64,000 nucleotides of DNA, from IMG/VR virus record IMGVR_UViG_3300006923_000016, positions 1 to 64,000 of that record. The stretch is one strand, 5' to 3'. Shown here piece after piece: positions 24,008-34,500 of the stretch (position 1 is its first letter; each line of letters starts with the position of its first letter). The notes beneath the pieces are model-generated. The model saw nothing but the letters and a program-made list of their open reading frames with translations, had not been told where the DNA came from and ran no database searches. The DNA is from a virus. The translations under genes were made by a program, and so were the position numbers.

Positions 24008-24292
24008 ATGACAGATACCGAAAAGAAAGAAACAGCCTTCACCGTTAGGTTTGCGGAAGGTGAGGGGTTTAACCTCGATAACCTTGGAGCTAACCTACAG
24101 ATGGCTGAGATGGTAGCTATGATGGATGCTTGTGGACGACAGATGCTACACAGCCGCCTATCTACAATAGAAAAGGCTCTCCAGCTACACTCTGGGCTGC
24201 TTAAGCAAGTCCTTGCCCTCATTAATCCTCCTGAGACTGAAGATGATGTCCTACCTCCTTCAGAGACTGAAGAGGTAACTAAGGAAGAATAA
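24008..24292 (+). CDS. Unknown small acidic protein (94 aa)
   Basis: Helical with a Glu/Pro-rich tail. Overlaps the ribonucleotide reductase start by one base (TAATG). No motif recognised. Confidence 0.6.
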   Translation: MTDTEKKETAFTVRFAEGEGFNLDNLGANLQMAEMVAMMDACGRQMLHSRLSTIEKALQLHSGLLKQVLALINPPETEDDVLPPSETEEVTKEE

Positions 24293-26268
24293 TGGGAAGA
24301 TTTGATGGCTTTCGTTTATCTGACAATTTCCTAGCAAGGTTTGAAGGCAAACAACCCCAATGGGGACCGCTAGGATACGTTACCTTTAAGAGAACCTACG
24401 CACGTAGGCTCCCTAAGGGTGGAACAGAAGAGTTCTGGCAAACATGCAAGAGGGTCGTTGAAGGAACCTATTCAGTTCAACGAAACCACTGCAAGCAGCT
24501 AGGTCTTCCATGGAATGGACACAAGGCTCAGCATTCAGCACAACGAATGTTTGATCTGATGTGGCAAATGAAATGGCTTCCTCCGGGTCGGGGACTGTGG
24601 ATGATGGGGACTGAGTTCATTGAAAAACATGGCTCAGCAGCCTTAAACAACTGCGGTTTTATTAGCACAAGAGATATCAAGAGCGACTTCTCGTTTCCAT
24701 TTATTTGGTTAATGGACATGTCCATGTTGGGCGTAGGGGTTGGTAGCGATACAAGAGGTGCAGGAACCGTAACTATTAGGGAACCCAAGCGTACCGATGA
24801 GATTTTTCTCATTCCAGATACGCGTGAAGGGTGGTACGAGGCAGTAAGAATTGTCCTCAATGCCTATGTCGGTAAAGGAACAATCCCAAGCTTCGATTAC
24901 ACCGCCATCCGTAAGGCTGGAGAACTCATCCACGGGTTTGGCGGAATTGCCGCAGGCCCAGGCCCACTAAAGCAGCTAATTGAGATTGACATCTCCTATG
25001 TCTTGGATCAATTGCCTGGAAAACTTATCACCTCTGAAGCTATCACTGACCTTCTCAACTATATTGGGAAGTGTGTGGTAAGTGGAAATGTGCGACGTAG
25101 TGCTGAATTAGTTCTAGGTAACCCTGAAGACAAGAACTTCTTGTCTCTTAAGGACCCCGAGACTAATGGAAAAGCACTAGCAGACAGGCGATGGGCATCA
25201 AACAATTCTGTCATCGTTAATACTTTGACAGACTTCTCGGATCTCGCTTGGCGTACCCAGAAGAATGGAGAGCCTGGTTACTACTGGCTAAACAATGCAC
25301 GAGCCTTTGGGCGAATGATTGATATGCCAGACTATAGAGATCATCGAGTAATGGGAGCCAACCCTTGTGTTGAGCAACCCCTAGAACACGGTGAGCTTTG
25401 TAACCTTGTTGAAAACTTCATGGCTAGGTGTGACTCTCAGGAAGAATTCCTTGAGGTGTTGAAGTATTCCTATCTCTATGCAAAGACTGTTACTCTCATT
25501 CCCACACATTGGGAGATAACTAATGCAGTTATGCTTCGCAATAGACGTATTGGTTGTAGCCTCAGTGGCATCACAAGAGCAAAGAATAAGCTAGGCACAG
25601 GAAAGTTTATCCAATGGCTAGACAAGGGCTATAATCGCATCAGAGAGCTCGATAAGATCTACTCTGAATGGTTGTGTTGTCCTGAATCTATTAAGGTCAC
25701 TAGCGTTAAGCCTTCCGGAACTGTGAGTCTGCTACCTGGTGAACCGCCCGGTGTTCACTACCCACATTCTGAATACTACAATCGAATCATTCGTATTGGA
25801 GTTCAGTCTCCCCTCATCCCAAAGCTGGAGGCTGCGGGATATTATATGGAGCCAGACACCTATGCTCCTAATTCTATCTGTGTTTACTTCCCTGTAAGGG
25901 AACAGGACTTTGATAGGTCTAAGACTGAGGTGTCTATGTGGGAACAGTTAGAGCTTGTAGCATTGCTGCAGTCTTTCTGGGCAGACAATATGGTTTCAGC
26001 TACTGTTACATTCAATGAGGTAGAAGGCAAGCAGATGAAGCATGCCTTGGAGATGTTTAGTCATAGACTCAAATCAATCTCCTTCCTGCCATTGAAGGAC
26101 CACCAATATGAGCAAGCTCCCTATCAGGAGATTACTGGAGAGCAGTATCTCTCTTTTATCAAGAGCTTGGATCGTTTGGATCTAGATGACAGCGTTCATG
26201 AACACACTGAACGTTTCTGTGATACTGATGTTTGTGAGATTAAGGCCTTTACATTACAGAATCGTTAG
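24292..26268 (+). CDS. nrdJ: Class II (B12-dependent) ribonucleotide reductase
   Basis: A 658-residue monomeric adenosylcobalamin-dependent reductase of the Lactobacillus leichmannii type. Landmarks: GRGLWMMGTEF then ALNNCGF (first redox Cys, about residue 119), VSGNVRRSAELVLG near 265, NPCVEQPLEHGELCN near 358 (radical Cys and Glu, then the second redox Cys), KPSGTVSLLPGEPPG near 476, and a C-terminal Cys pair in RFCDTDVCEIK that would relay electrons. It makes dNTPs without oxygen but needs host cobalamin. No glutaredoxin or thioredoxin gene is seen in the window. A terminator follows. Confidence 0.92.
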   Translation: MGRFDGFRLSDNFLARFEGKQPQWGPLGYVTFKRTYARRLPKGGTEEFWQTCKRVVEGTYSVQRNHCKQLGLPWNGHKAQHSAQRMFDLMWQMKWLPPGRGLWMMGTEFIEKHGSAALNNCGFISTRDIKSDFSFPFIWLMDMSMLGVGVGSDTRGAGTVTIREPKRTDEIFLIPDTREGWYEAVRIVLNAYVGKGTIPSFDYTAIRKAGELIHGFGGIAAGPGPLKQLIEIDISYVLDQLPGKLITSEAITDLLNYIGKCVVSGNVRRSAELVLGNPEDKNFLSLKDPETNGKALADRRWASNNSVIVNTLTDFSDLAWRTQKNGEPGYYWLNNARAFGRMIDMPDYRDHRVMGANPCVEQPLEHGELCNLVENFMARCDSQEEFLEVLKYSYLYAKTVTLIPTHWEITNAVMLRNRRIGCSLSGITRAKNKLGTGKFIQWLDKGYNRIRELDKIYSEWLCCPESIKVTSVKPSGTVSLLPGEPPGVHYPHSEYYNRIIRIGVQSPLIPKLEAAGYYMEPDTYAPNSICVYFPVREQDFDRSKTEVSMWEQLELVALLQSFWADNMVSATVTFNEVEGKQMKHALEMFSHRLKSISFLPLKDHQYEQAPYQEITGEQYLSFIKSLDRLDLDDSVHEHTERFCDTDVCEIKAFTLQNR

Positions 26269-26297
26269 GTGGTTGAAAGAGTCTAGCTAAGCCAAGA

Positions 26298-26324
26298 GGG
26301 AGTAGGTTATGCCTGCTCCCTTTT
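26298..26324 (+). terminator. Rho-independent terminator after nrdJ
   Basis: Stem gggagtaggt-tat-gcctgctccc (10 base pairs with G-T wobbles) followed by TTTT. Directly downstream, tatgtt at 26327 could serve as a -10 element for the next gene. Confidence 0.75.
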
Positions 26325-26334
26325 GGTATGTTAA

Positions 26335-27084
26335 ATGGGCATGATTATTTATGAAGGGCCATCAAGGCTCGATAAAAACCCCATCGTAGTTATAGCAACC
26401 AAGAAATCTAACAACTCCAAAACAGGTAATATGATTCAGACTTGGATCATTCGCTCAGACATTAAGCCATCTGAAGCTATTCAGCAGGGGCTTGACAGTA
26501 CCGTTTGTGGAGACTGTCCTTCTCGTCCCATTATGAAGAAGCTAGACAAAGGTCCGGGCGATTGCTACGTTACCATGATGGCACCTGCTGCTATCTATAA
26601 AACCTATAAAGAGAATCGCTACACGAAAGCACTTCTTAATTCAGAAATCTCTTCCTTTGCCAAGGGGAGAGTAGTAAGGTTGGGAGCCTATGGTGACCCA
26701 GCTGCTGTTCCAGTCAAAGTTTGGAAGGCACTGCTTGCAGAAGCTAGTGGCTACACAGGCTATACACATCAGTGGGAAAACAAGGTTGCCAAAGACCTTA
26801 AGCCACTGTGTATGGCTTCTTGTGACTCATTCGAAGACTGGGGAAAGGCAACGGCTCAAGGATGGAGAACCTTTAGGGTTGTTCGAGACACTGCCACTAT
26901 TGGCAAGAGAGAATTCCGATGCCCATCGGACCCACTACTAGCAACAGCCATTCCTTGCGCAAAGTGCAAGGCGTGCGATGGAGCTGACATCAACAAACCA
27001 CTAAAAGGGTCTCCCTACATCGTGGCACACGGCTATCGAAGTAAGAAGGTCCAGAGAAGAACAGCAAAATTAATGGTCTTATGA
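26335..27084 (+). CDS. Conserved phage protein of unknown function (249 aa)
   Basis: Contains YEGPSRLDKNPIVVIAT at the start, CGDCPSRP near 58 and VVRLGAYGDPAAVPVKVW near 120, with later CAKCKAC. I recall this combination as a family widespread in phages (DUF7227 type) with no known activity. Cys pairs suggest metal binding. No Shine-Dalgarno site precedes ATG 26335 or the in-frame ATG 26341, so the start is uncertain. Confidence 0.7.
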   Translation: MGMIIYEGPSRLDKNPIVVIATKKSNNSKTGNMIQTWIIRSDIKPSEAIQQGLDSTVCGDCPSRPIMKKLDKGPGDCYVTMMAPAAIYKTYKENRYTKALLNSEISSFAKGRVVRLGAYGDPAAVPVKVWKALLAEASGYTGYTHQWENKVAKDLKPLCMASCDSFEDWGKATAQGWRTFRVVRDTATIGKREFRCPSDPLLATAIPCAKCKACDGADINKPLKGSPYIVAHGYRSKKVQRRTAKLMVL

Positions 27085-27509
27085 GTACAGAAGAATATCT
27101 AAATGAACTAACAGGCCCTCTGATAAGGTCCTTCATATGGAACAATAAAACGTTCTATGTGGTAAGCGCTGAGTGTACGATTGCAGACACAGCAAAGCTT
27201 ATGACAGAAATCATTCACCAAGCTGTGAAAGATTTTGAGCGACTAGCTCTACCGTCAGCCCGTAAGGATAAGGCTAGTCGAGAGAACTGGACCACAGCAC
27301 GTGGACTCCTATTTGAAGACGACTACACAATTGACTACGGAGACATCCCAGTTACATTCAAAGACATGCTTGAGTTTATCTCAACAGACGGAAGCTTTAG
27401 CGTGTCTTCGATGAGAAAGTCTCTGATAACACAAACCTTTGGATACTGGAAAATTAAAGGCGAACAATTAGAGGAAGAATTTTGGAAACAGGAGCAACAG
27501 AAACAATGA
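27081..27509 (+). CDS. Unknown protein (142 aa)
   Basis: ATGA overlap with the previous gene and with recA, so all three are translationally linked. Mixed alpha/beta with a Gln/Glu-rich helical C-terminus. No motif recognised. The position suggests a recombination accessory role, which is inference only. Confidence 0.62.
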   Translation: MSTEEYLNELTGPLIRSFIWNNKTFYVVSAECTIADTAKLMTEIIHQAVKDFERLALPSARKDKASRENWTTARGLLFEDDYTIDYGDIPVTFKDMLEFISTDGSFSVSSMRKSLITQTFGYWKIKGEQLEEEFWKQEQQKQ

Positions 27510-28591
27510 GCCCAGCCCCATTCAACAACGCAAACATTATGAGAACCCCAAAAGAGGTTGCCCAAGACCAAGCTTCTATTGACCTTATCTTTAAGGTAAT
27601 CAATAAGGAGTTTGGAAAAGGAACGATTGGAATACTAGGGAACTATGAAGTAGTCCCCTGCCCCACCATCTCTACTGGTTCTATTGGTCTTGACCTAGCT
27701 ACCGGTGTTGGCGGGATTCCTAGAGGACGTATCATAGAAATCTATGGACCTGAATCTAGTGGTAAGACAACCCTATCTCTACAAATCATTGCAGAAGCTC
27801 AGAAAAGAGGTGGACGGTGTGCATTCATTGACGCTGAGCACGCACTTGATGTTGAATATGCACAAAAGCTTGGAGTTCACCTAGAGGGTCTCACTATCCA
27901 CCAGCCAGACTGGGGAGAGATGGGTTTGAACGTAACCGAAAAGCTAACAACCACTGGTGCTTTCGACATCATTGTCATCGACTCTGTCGCTAACCTTGTT
28001 CCTAAGAAGGAACTTGAAGCAGACATGGGCAAGCAGCTACCAGGTCTGCAAGCAAGGATGATGGCCCAGGCCCTTAGAAAGCTTACTGCTATTGCAGAGA
28101 AAACCAACACCACTATCATCTTCATCAATCAGATTCGATACAAGATTGGTGTGATGTTTGGTAGTCCAGAAACTACTCCAGGCGGTAATGCCCTTAAGTT
28201 CTACTGTTCTATGCGTCTAGATATTAGGCGTACAGGAAAGATTCAGAAGGACGGAGAGTTCCTTGGATGTAGTACCAAGGTGACTATTGTGAAGAACAAG
28301 GTGGCCGCACCATTTAAGAAGGCTGAGTTCAACATTCTCTTTGGTCAGGGAGTCGATCGAACAGCTGAACTAATTGACTTGGCTATTGAAAACAATGTAG
28401 TCAAGAAGAGCGGTAGCTGGTTCTCCTATAATGGAGCACAGCTAGGACAAGGCTCCGAAAAGGTTAAGGCTCTCTTCCTTAGTCAGCCTGACATCCGTGA
28501 AGAAATTGAGACCAAGGTCTTCAATATCCTATTCCCCTCTCCAACAGGAGTGAGCAATGACAAAGAAGAGGCCACAGCGACCGGAAGTTAA
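27506..28591 (+). CDS. recA: RecA recombinase
   Basis: A bacterial-type RecA of 361 residues. GPESSGKT near residue 81 is the Walker A motif, followed by [23 protein letters not shown] (Walker B) and the L2 region [16 protein letters not shown]. It catalyses strand pairing and exchange for phage recombination and repair. ATG 27506 overlaps the previous stop (ATGA); ATG 27539 is an alternative. The RusA-like resolvase at 50388 and the Cas4-like nuclease at 36432 are likely partners in the same pathway. Confidence 0.95.
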   Translation: MSPAPFNNANIMRTPKEVAQDQASIDLIFKVINKEFGKGTIGILGNYEVVPCPTISTGSIGLDLATGVGGIPRGRIIEIYGPESSGKTTLSLQIIAEAQKRGGRCAFIDAEHALDVEYAQKLGVHLEGLTIHQPDWGEMGLNVTEKLTTTGAFDIIVIDSVANLVPKKELEADMGKQLPGLQARMMAQALRKLTAIAEKTNTTIIFINQIRYKIGVMFGSPETTPGGNALKFYCSMRLDIRRTGKIQKDGEFLGCSTKVTIVKNKVAAPFKKAEFNILFGQGVDRTAELIDLAIENNVVKKSGSWFSYNGAQLGQGSEKVKALFLSQPDIREEIETKVFNILFPSPTGVSNDKEEATATGS

Positions 28592-29363
28592 AGACTGTTC
28601 AAAGTTGATATGTAGCTGGCTTGATGAATTTAGGGCTGTGGTTGGTGTCGAAGAAGACATCGCCACACACCCTAGGCCATTTTATCCTTCACTACCTATT
28701 ACAGCATGGACTGGACCTATTCTAGGAAGCTGGTCTGACAGTCCAGAACATATGTTTTTCTCTATCTCTAAGCGTATGGTTAGGGGAAAGACAGGACGCA
28801 TAAAGTTCCAAGCCAAAAGGTTAAAGGAAGTAACTGCTCGTAATTATAGGCCAACATGGATTCTAGAATACATTCTGGCTTCTCTATATCAAAATGAAGG
28901 ACAAGCCCACATGATTAGACCTAACTCGAAGACTAATCTTCGAATAGGTTTGACTAAAGGTTTCAGCCTGACTGACATGTCCCTCTATATCTATTCTGTT
29001 TATGAAAACATGAGAGATGCAGAGAATAATGACTACATGCTAACCCTGAAAGAAGAATATGATGGACCACCCCGTAGCCCTAGAGTCTACGGTCACTGGA
29101 CAATCTATCCTGCACTTCTTAATGACCACACTCACCCCTATGTTTTGGATGAGATTCGTAGAAGAGTTAAGGGGAGCGTAAAGCGTTTCATTCTCCTCCA
29201 CGCAATCAACCTACACAGAACAGAAAGACGATTTTTTAATTGGATAGAGCGACACGGAGCTATGGAAGTTCTCGCTATGGATGATGACATCATCACCAAG
29301 ACACTAGCCAAAGGTTTGAAGTCCTTTGTCGAGGAATGTGAAGTCTATGACAGACCGAAGTAA
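28557..29363 (+). CDS. Unknown protein (268 aa)
   Basis: AGGAG lies six bases before ATG 28557, inside the recA end. Basic, helical and aromatic ([27 protein letters not shown]). No catalytic motif. Placed between recA and the IMPDH/GMPR-family gene. Confidence 0.62.
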   Translation: MTKKRPQRPEVKDCSKLICSWLDEFRAVVGVEEDIATHPRPFYPSLPITAWTGPILGSWSDSPEHMFFSISKRMVRGKTGRIKFQAKRLKEVTARNYRPTWILEYILASLYQNEGQAHMIRPNSKTNLRIGLTKGFSLTDMSLYIYSVYENMRDAENNDYMLTLKEEYDGPPRSPRVYGHWTIYPALLNDHTHPYVLDEIRRRVKGSVKRFILLHAINLHRTERRFFNWIERHGAMEVLAMDDDIITKTLAKGLKSFVEECEVYDRPK

Positions 29364-29376
29364 TTGGAAAGAATAG

Positions 29377-30387
29377 ATGTTAAATATTATTGATAAGGAA
29401 TACCTTACTTTTGATGATGTCATGATGCTCCCTCAAACAAGTGATATTTCTTCACGAAGCCTAGTCGATGTATCTACTAAAGTAGGGCCGCTTGAACTGA
29501 ATAATCCTATCATCTCTGCCAACATGGATACTATTACTGGACCAGTAATGTTAGAAGCAATGCAAAAGGCTGGAGGATGGGGCTATCTGCATAGATTTGT
29601 AGACGAGACTACTCGTAAGCAATGGGCCTGTACACGTCGTCGCCCCGTCACCGTTGGCGTAGGAGAGGGAGAGCGTGAGTTCCTAAGGCAAATTATGGAC
29701 TTTGACATCAGTCATTTTCTTATCGATATCGCTCACGGTGACTCTAGGCAAACCATGGACATGATTAAGTTCATTCGATATGACTGGCCCGATGCAATCA
29801 TCTGTGCGGGCAACGTAGCTACAGCTAATGCTGCCCTTATGTTAGCCGAAACAGGAGCTGACATTATCAAGGTAGGAGTAGGTCCAGGCAGTGTATGTAT
29901 TACACGCTCTGTTACGGGCCATGGGGTCCCACAGTTAACAGCGATTGCAGACGTTGCTGAAGCCCTCAGGCCTCTCAACGTGGGCATTATTGCTGACGGA
30001 GGGATCCGGACATCAGGAGACATTGTAAAGGCCTTAGCTGCCGGTGCAGACGCTGTAATGATAGGGGGATTGTTCGCTGGCTGCGTGGAGACACCTGGTG
30101 AAAACATTATCACCCCTAGTGGAAATTTTAAGGTCTATCGAGGCATGGCATCTAAGGAAGCCTATGCTGATAACCCTAATCGTAAAAGTAAGCATCCAAC
30201 AGCAGAAGGAATCAACACCATGGTCCCCTCCAATGGACCAGCACAAGAAGTAGTTAGCAGATTAGTAGGTGGTATTCAATCAGGACTGACTTACTCTGGT
30301 GTAGCTAATCTTACTGCCCTTAGAGAAAAGGCACAATTCATTCGGGTAACTCCCACTACATTGATTGAATCAGGAGTAAGACTATGA
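29377..30387 (+). CDS. IMP dehydrogenase / GMP reductase family enzyme
   Basis: A 336-residue TIM-barrel enzyme without the CBS domains of most IMP dehydrogenases. The catalytic loop GPGSVCITR has Cys at about 174, [13 protein letters not shown] and [11 protein letters not shown] bind the phosphate, and the C-terminus has [12 protein letters not shown] then [11 protein letters not shown]. The flap that in IMP dehydrogenase carries the Arg-Tyr pair reads [13 protein letters not shown], so Arg and Tyr are Met and Ser. GMP reductases also lack that pair. The enzyme therefore shifts purines between IMP, XMP and GMP, direction undecided. Confidence 0.82.
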   Translation: MLNIIDKEYLTFDDVMMLPQTSDISSRSLVDVSTKVGPLELNNPIISANMDTITGPVMLEAMQKAGGWGYLHRFVDETTRKQWACTRRRPVTVGVGEGEREFLRQIMDFDISHFLIDIAHGDSRQTMDMIKFIRYDWPDAIICAGNVATANAALMLAETGADIIKVGVGPGSVCITRSVTGHGVPQLTAIADVAEALRPLNVGIIADGGIRTSGDIVKALAAGADAVMIGGLFAGCVETPGENIITPSGNFKVYRGMASKEAYADNPNRKSKHPTAEGINTMVPSNGPAQEVVSRLVGGIQSGLTYSGVANLTALREKAQFIRVTPTTLIESGVRL

Positions 30388-30422
30388 AAGTACCAATGAG
30401 TGTCGACACGCGAGGCTAAACA

Positions 30423-30866
30423 ATGAAGAAATACACACTAGGCTTTGCCTTCATACCAAAAGTTGAGCTAATGGTGATGATTCATAAGAACCGAGGACCC
30501 CGTGGGGTAAAGGGACTATGGAATGGATTAGGCGGTAAGCTTGAAGAAGGTGAAACCCTACACGAATGCATGACTAGAGAGTTCCAAGAAGAGTGCGGTC
30601 TTTATATACCAGAGGAAGACTGGAGTCACTTCGCCACATTTGGTGACGGTGAAACCTGGGAAGTTTACTGCTTTAAGACGGTACTGCCTGAAGGGCATGC
30701 CAACCCACAAACAATGGAGGACGAAGAGGTCGATTATCAAGCTGTATGGGATGATGTTGTTTTAAATGAATGCATTACCACATCTCGACACTTCAAGTAC
30801 CTAACCTTGCTAGCGAAAGACAGCAGGCTAGTTAATCCACCTCCATACTTTAGATTCAATTTCTAA
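30423..30866 (+). CDS. Nudix hydrolase (MutT/MTH1 type)
   Basis: A 147-residue single-domain protein with a complete Nudix box at residues 38-60: G-K-L-E-E-G-E then REFQEECG. The preceding KGLWNGLGGKLEEGE resembles MTH1 and other 8-oxo-dGTPases. A role in cleaning the dNTP pool fits the surrounding nucleotide genes. Confidence 0.88.
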   Translation: MKKYTLGFAFIPKVELMVMIHKNRGPRGVKGLWNGLGGKLEEGETLHECMTREFQEECGLYIPEEDWSHFATFGDGETWEVYCFKTVLPEGHANPQTMEDEEVDYQAVWDDVVLNECITTSRHFKYLTLLAKDSRLVNPPPYFRFNF

Positions 30867-30877
30867 GAGGAAAGATC

Positions 30878-31489
30878 ATGGGAGCACACGATTACACCGT
30901 AACCTACGGACCAATGAGCAAGAGCAAAGTCAGAAAAGAATGGGCCCTACAGATCGAAGACGATCGTGCTGAGACTGGAGGCGGTGCTTACGCAGGAAAC
31001 GCCACGACAATGCATGGTCCTGTTTGGTTTGAAGACCGAAAGTTTGCTTCCTACAACAGGGCCGTGGACTTTGTCCTAGACAACCACCAGAAATGGACAG
31101 GCCCAATTGCCTGCTCCTATGCCATTGCCTATGCCCCTACCGACAGAGAGCTAGCCAAACGGCAGAAGCTTAGCGATGCAGTCAGAGCCAGCCAGCAGAA
31201 ACTGGTTGATATGAGACAGAAGATGACAAAGGACTTCTATGAAAGGAAGTCTAGGTTTGTTGGTTGTCAAGAGTGTAAGTCAAGGATAAGCATTGACTAT
31301 ATGCAGAAGAAAAAACACAGCCTTAGCTGTCCTGTGTGTGGACACTCATTCATTAGCAAGACCAATCAAGATAAACTAACCGCTGCCGATATTAAGGTAG
31401 CCAAAGCAAACGACAGACTAGCTCTCGCAAACAAGCCAAGACCAAGCAAGGAGTTTGGTTGGGTTGTAGGCGGCTGGGCAGCCTGTTAA
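30878..31489 (+). CDS. Unknown zinc-ribbon protein (203 aa)
   Basis: A helical middle region and, near residue 129, CQECKSRISIDYMQ then LSCPVCGHSF, forming a four-cysteine zinc ribbon. Basic and Lys-rich overall. May bind nucleic acid. It lies just before dnaE. AGAGGAAAG precedes ATG 30878. Confidence 0.65.
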   Translation: MGAHDYTVTYGPMSKSKVRKEWALQIEDDRAETGGGAYAGNATTMHGPVWFEDRKFASYNRAVDFVLDNHQKWTGPIACSYAIAYAPTDRELAKRQKLSDAVRASQQKLVDMRQKMTKDFYERKSRFVGCQECKSRISIDYMQKKKHSLSCPVCGHSFISKTNQDKLTAADIKVAKANDRLALANKPRPSKEFGWVVGGWAAC

Positions 31490-31538
31490 ATCATAACTAG
31501 CTGCCATCTAGTTTTATCAACTGGCATCAGGAGATAGC

Positions 31539-34500
31539 ATGAGCTTCGTACATCTACACAATCACACAGAGTATTCTCTTCTTGACGGGATCACCCGTAT
31601 CAGCGAGCTCCCTTCGGCTGTAAAGGAAATGGGAATGCCAGCCATCAGTATTACTGATCATGGTTCCCTAGCAGGAACACTCAGGTTTTATGACGAGTGT
31701 GTTAAGGCTAATATCAAGCCCATCATAGGGCTTGAAGCATACTTCAGTGAAGAGCGTTCCTTAAGGGCTGTTGATGAATTAGAAAAGTCATTCTATCACC
31801 TGGTGCTACTTGCTAAGACCGAGCAAGGCTTTCGCAATCTAATCAAAATGAACTCCCTAGGTTGGGAGACGGGCTTCTATAAGAAGGGCCGTATTGATGA
31901 CAAACTCCTTGAAGAGTACGGTGATGGGATCATTGCTACTTCAGCCTGTCTGGGTGGACGGATAGCTCAGCTGTTCCGCCGTGGCTCCAGAAAAGCTGCA
32001 GAGCATAAGATTCTCTATTACCGTGAACTCTTCAGGGAGAATTTCTTTCTAGAGATTCAGGACCACGACATCCCTGAACAAGTAGAGCTGAATAAGTTCC
32101 TTCTAGAAATTGGAGCCAAGTATGACATTCCTCCTATCCTTACAGGAGACTGTCACTATCTAAACCGTGTTGACGGTGGCGGTACTGACTCACCCCATGA
32201 GTTACTGCTTGGTGTTCAGACAAACAAGACAGTTAACGATCCTAAGAAGTTCTCCTTCGACCAAAGGGAGCACTGGGTTAAGTCTCCAAGAGAAATCCAA
32301 GAGGTAATCGACCGTAATGGTTGGCCTCAGGATCTCATGACGAACACGTTATCTATTGCCAACATGTGTGACGGAGATTACTTCGGGACCATTCGAGGCA
32401 ACTACATGCCCAAGGTGGAGGACTTCACCAAGTGGCCTAAGTTCCTCAAGAAGGATGCCAGTAAGATTCTAGAGTACGAAGCCAAGTGTGGATTAGTGAA
32501 GCGCTTTGGTGATGTTAGCTCTATTCCTGACAAATATAAGGAACGACTTAACTATGAGCTTGGAGTTATCTCTGAGCTTGGATACTCTGACTATTTCCTC
32601 ATCGTACAGGACTATACCGAGTGGGCCAAGGAACGAGAAATCCAAATTGGCCCTGGTCGAGGTAGTGTTGGGGGTAGCCTGGTGGCATGGGCTCTTGCCC
32701 TTACCTCCAGGGCTTGTGATCCTATTAAGAATGGTCTCTACTTTGAGAGGTTCCTCAACAAGTCACGAGTAAGTCCCCCAGATATTGACTCTGACTTTCA
32801 GAGGTCTAGACGAGAAGAGGTCTTGGAATATGTCCGCTCCAAGTATGGAGAAGATTATGTTGCTCATATCGGGACAAACGGAACGTTCCATCCTCGATCC
32901 GCAGCTAAAGACATGGCGCGTATTTACGGAATGTCCAGCTACGACATTAAGCAGTTGCAGGACGGTATTCCAGAGACGTGGCGAGGACTCCCTCCTACTA
33001 TTGAAGATTGTGAACGGCAGTTTCCAGCTCTCACCACCGGTAAGTTCTCAGAGATCTGGGCCAAGGCTGTTAGAATCGTCGGCCTACCGCGCACTGCGGG
33101 AAGTCATGCAAGCGGAGTTGTTATTGGAACGGGTGCACCTCTTAGGGATGTAGTCCCCATGTACAAAAGAGCCAAAGGCAAGATGATGATCACCGAGTTC
33201 GACATGAACGAACTCGAAGACCTAGGCTTTTTCAAATTTGACTTCCTTGGACTCAAGAACCTCGATGTCGTTGACAAGAGCCTTGAATTCATTGAGCAAA
33301 ATCATGGAAAGAGAATTGATCTAGATGCTGTTAGTCACAAAGACCCCGCAGTCTTCGACCTTATGTGTCGTGGAAAACTCAGTGGGGTTTTTCAGTTGGA
33401 GAAATCCCTTCGTAATATCACGATCAGAGTCCAGCCAAGAAGTCTTGATCATCTTTCTGCTATCAATGCACTTGGAAGGCCGGGACCACGAGACGCGGGT
33501 CTTGTCGAACAATACGTATCAAATAGACACGCTGCTAGCTATGAACTCCCCTACTCTGAGAAACTCTCTGAAGTTCTTCGGCCCATTCTTGAAGAATCTT
33601 TTGGGGTGATGGCCTATCAGGAACAAATCATGCGCATGGCTCAGGAGATTAGTGGCTTCTCATTGGTAGAAGCTGACAATCTTCGTAAAGCTATTGGCAA
33701 GAAGAAGCGTGACCTCATGGATAAGATGAGGTTCCAGTTTGTAGAAGGTGCCGTAGATAACGGACACAACCGAAAAGAAGTAGAAACCCTTTGGGGTAGT
33801 CGAGATGAAGTCACAGGCAAGGGTAGTGGCATCGTTGGCTTCGCTGACTATTGCTTTAACAAAGCTCACTCCTTTGCTTACAGCATCCTCTCCTACAGAG
33901 AGGCATGGCTTAAGTGCTTCTATCCTGCTGAATTCATGGCAGCTCTTATGTCCTATGAAGAGAATCATGACCTTATCAGTGCCTATGTCGCAGAAGCTAA
34001 GTCTCTTGACGTAGAGGTGAGAGGCCCCAGTGTTAACATCTCTAGGAACGGCTTCACATTCGATAACCAAAGAGCTATCGTCTTTGGTCTTGACTCTATC
34101 AAGGGGCTAGGCAAGCAAGCCGTAGCCGCTATTGTCAAGGCTAGGGGGAAGAAGGGATTTAGTTCCTTCGAGGACTTCTACGGTAGGGTTGACCAACGTA
34201 AGGTTAACCGTGGAGTCATTGAGAAGCTCATCTTTGCAGGAGCTTTCGATGAGTTCAAGTACTCTAGGCAAACACTGCTTGACCATCTCGATGGACATAA
34301 TAAATATTATTCAGACGTAGTCAAATATCATGAAAGACTGTTAGAGTGTGCAAAGCGTGATGATGAAGTTGCAATTGCAAAAGGTAAACTCTTTGAAATT
34401 GAGGCCGCTATGGCATTAATTCCAATGAGGAGAAAGGACAAGGTTACCAAGTCTCCAGACGATCAGGAAACCTTTGACGCCCTAAGAGCAAAGAAAATGC

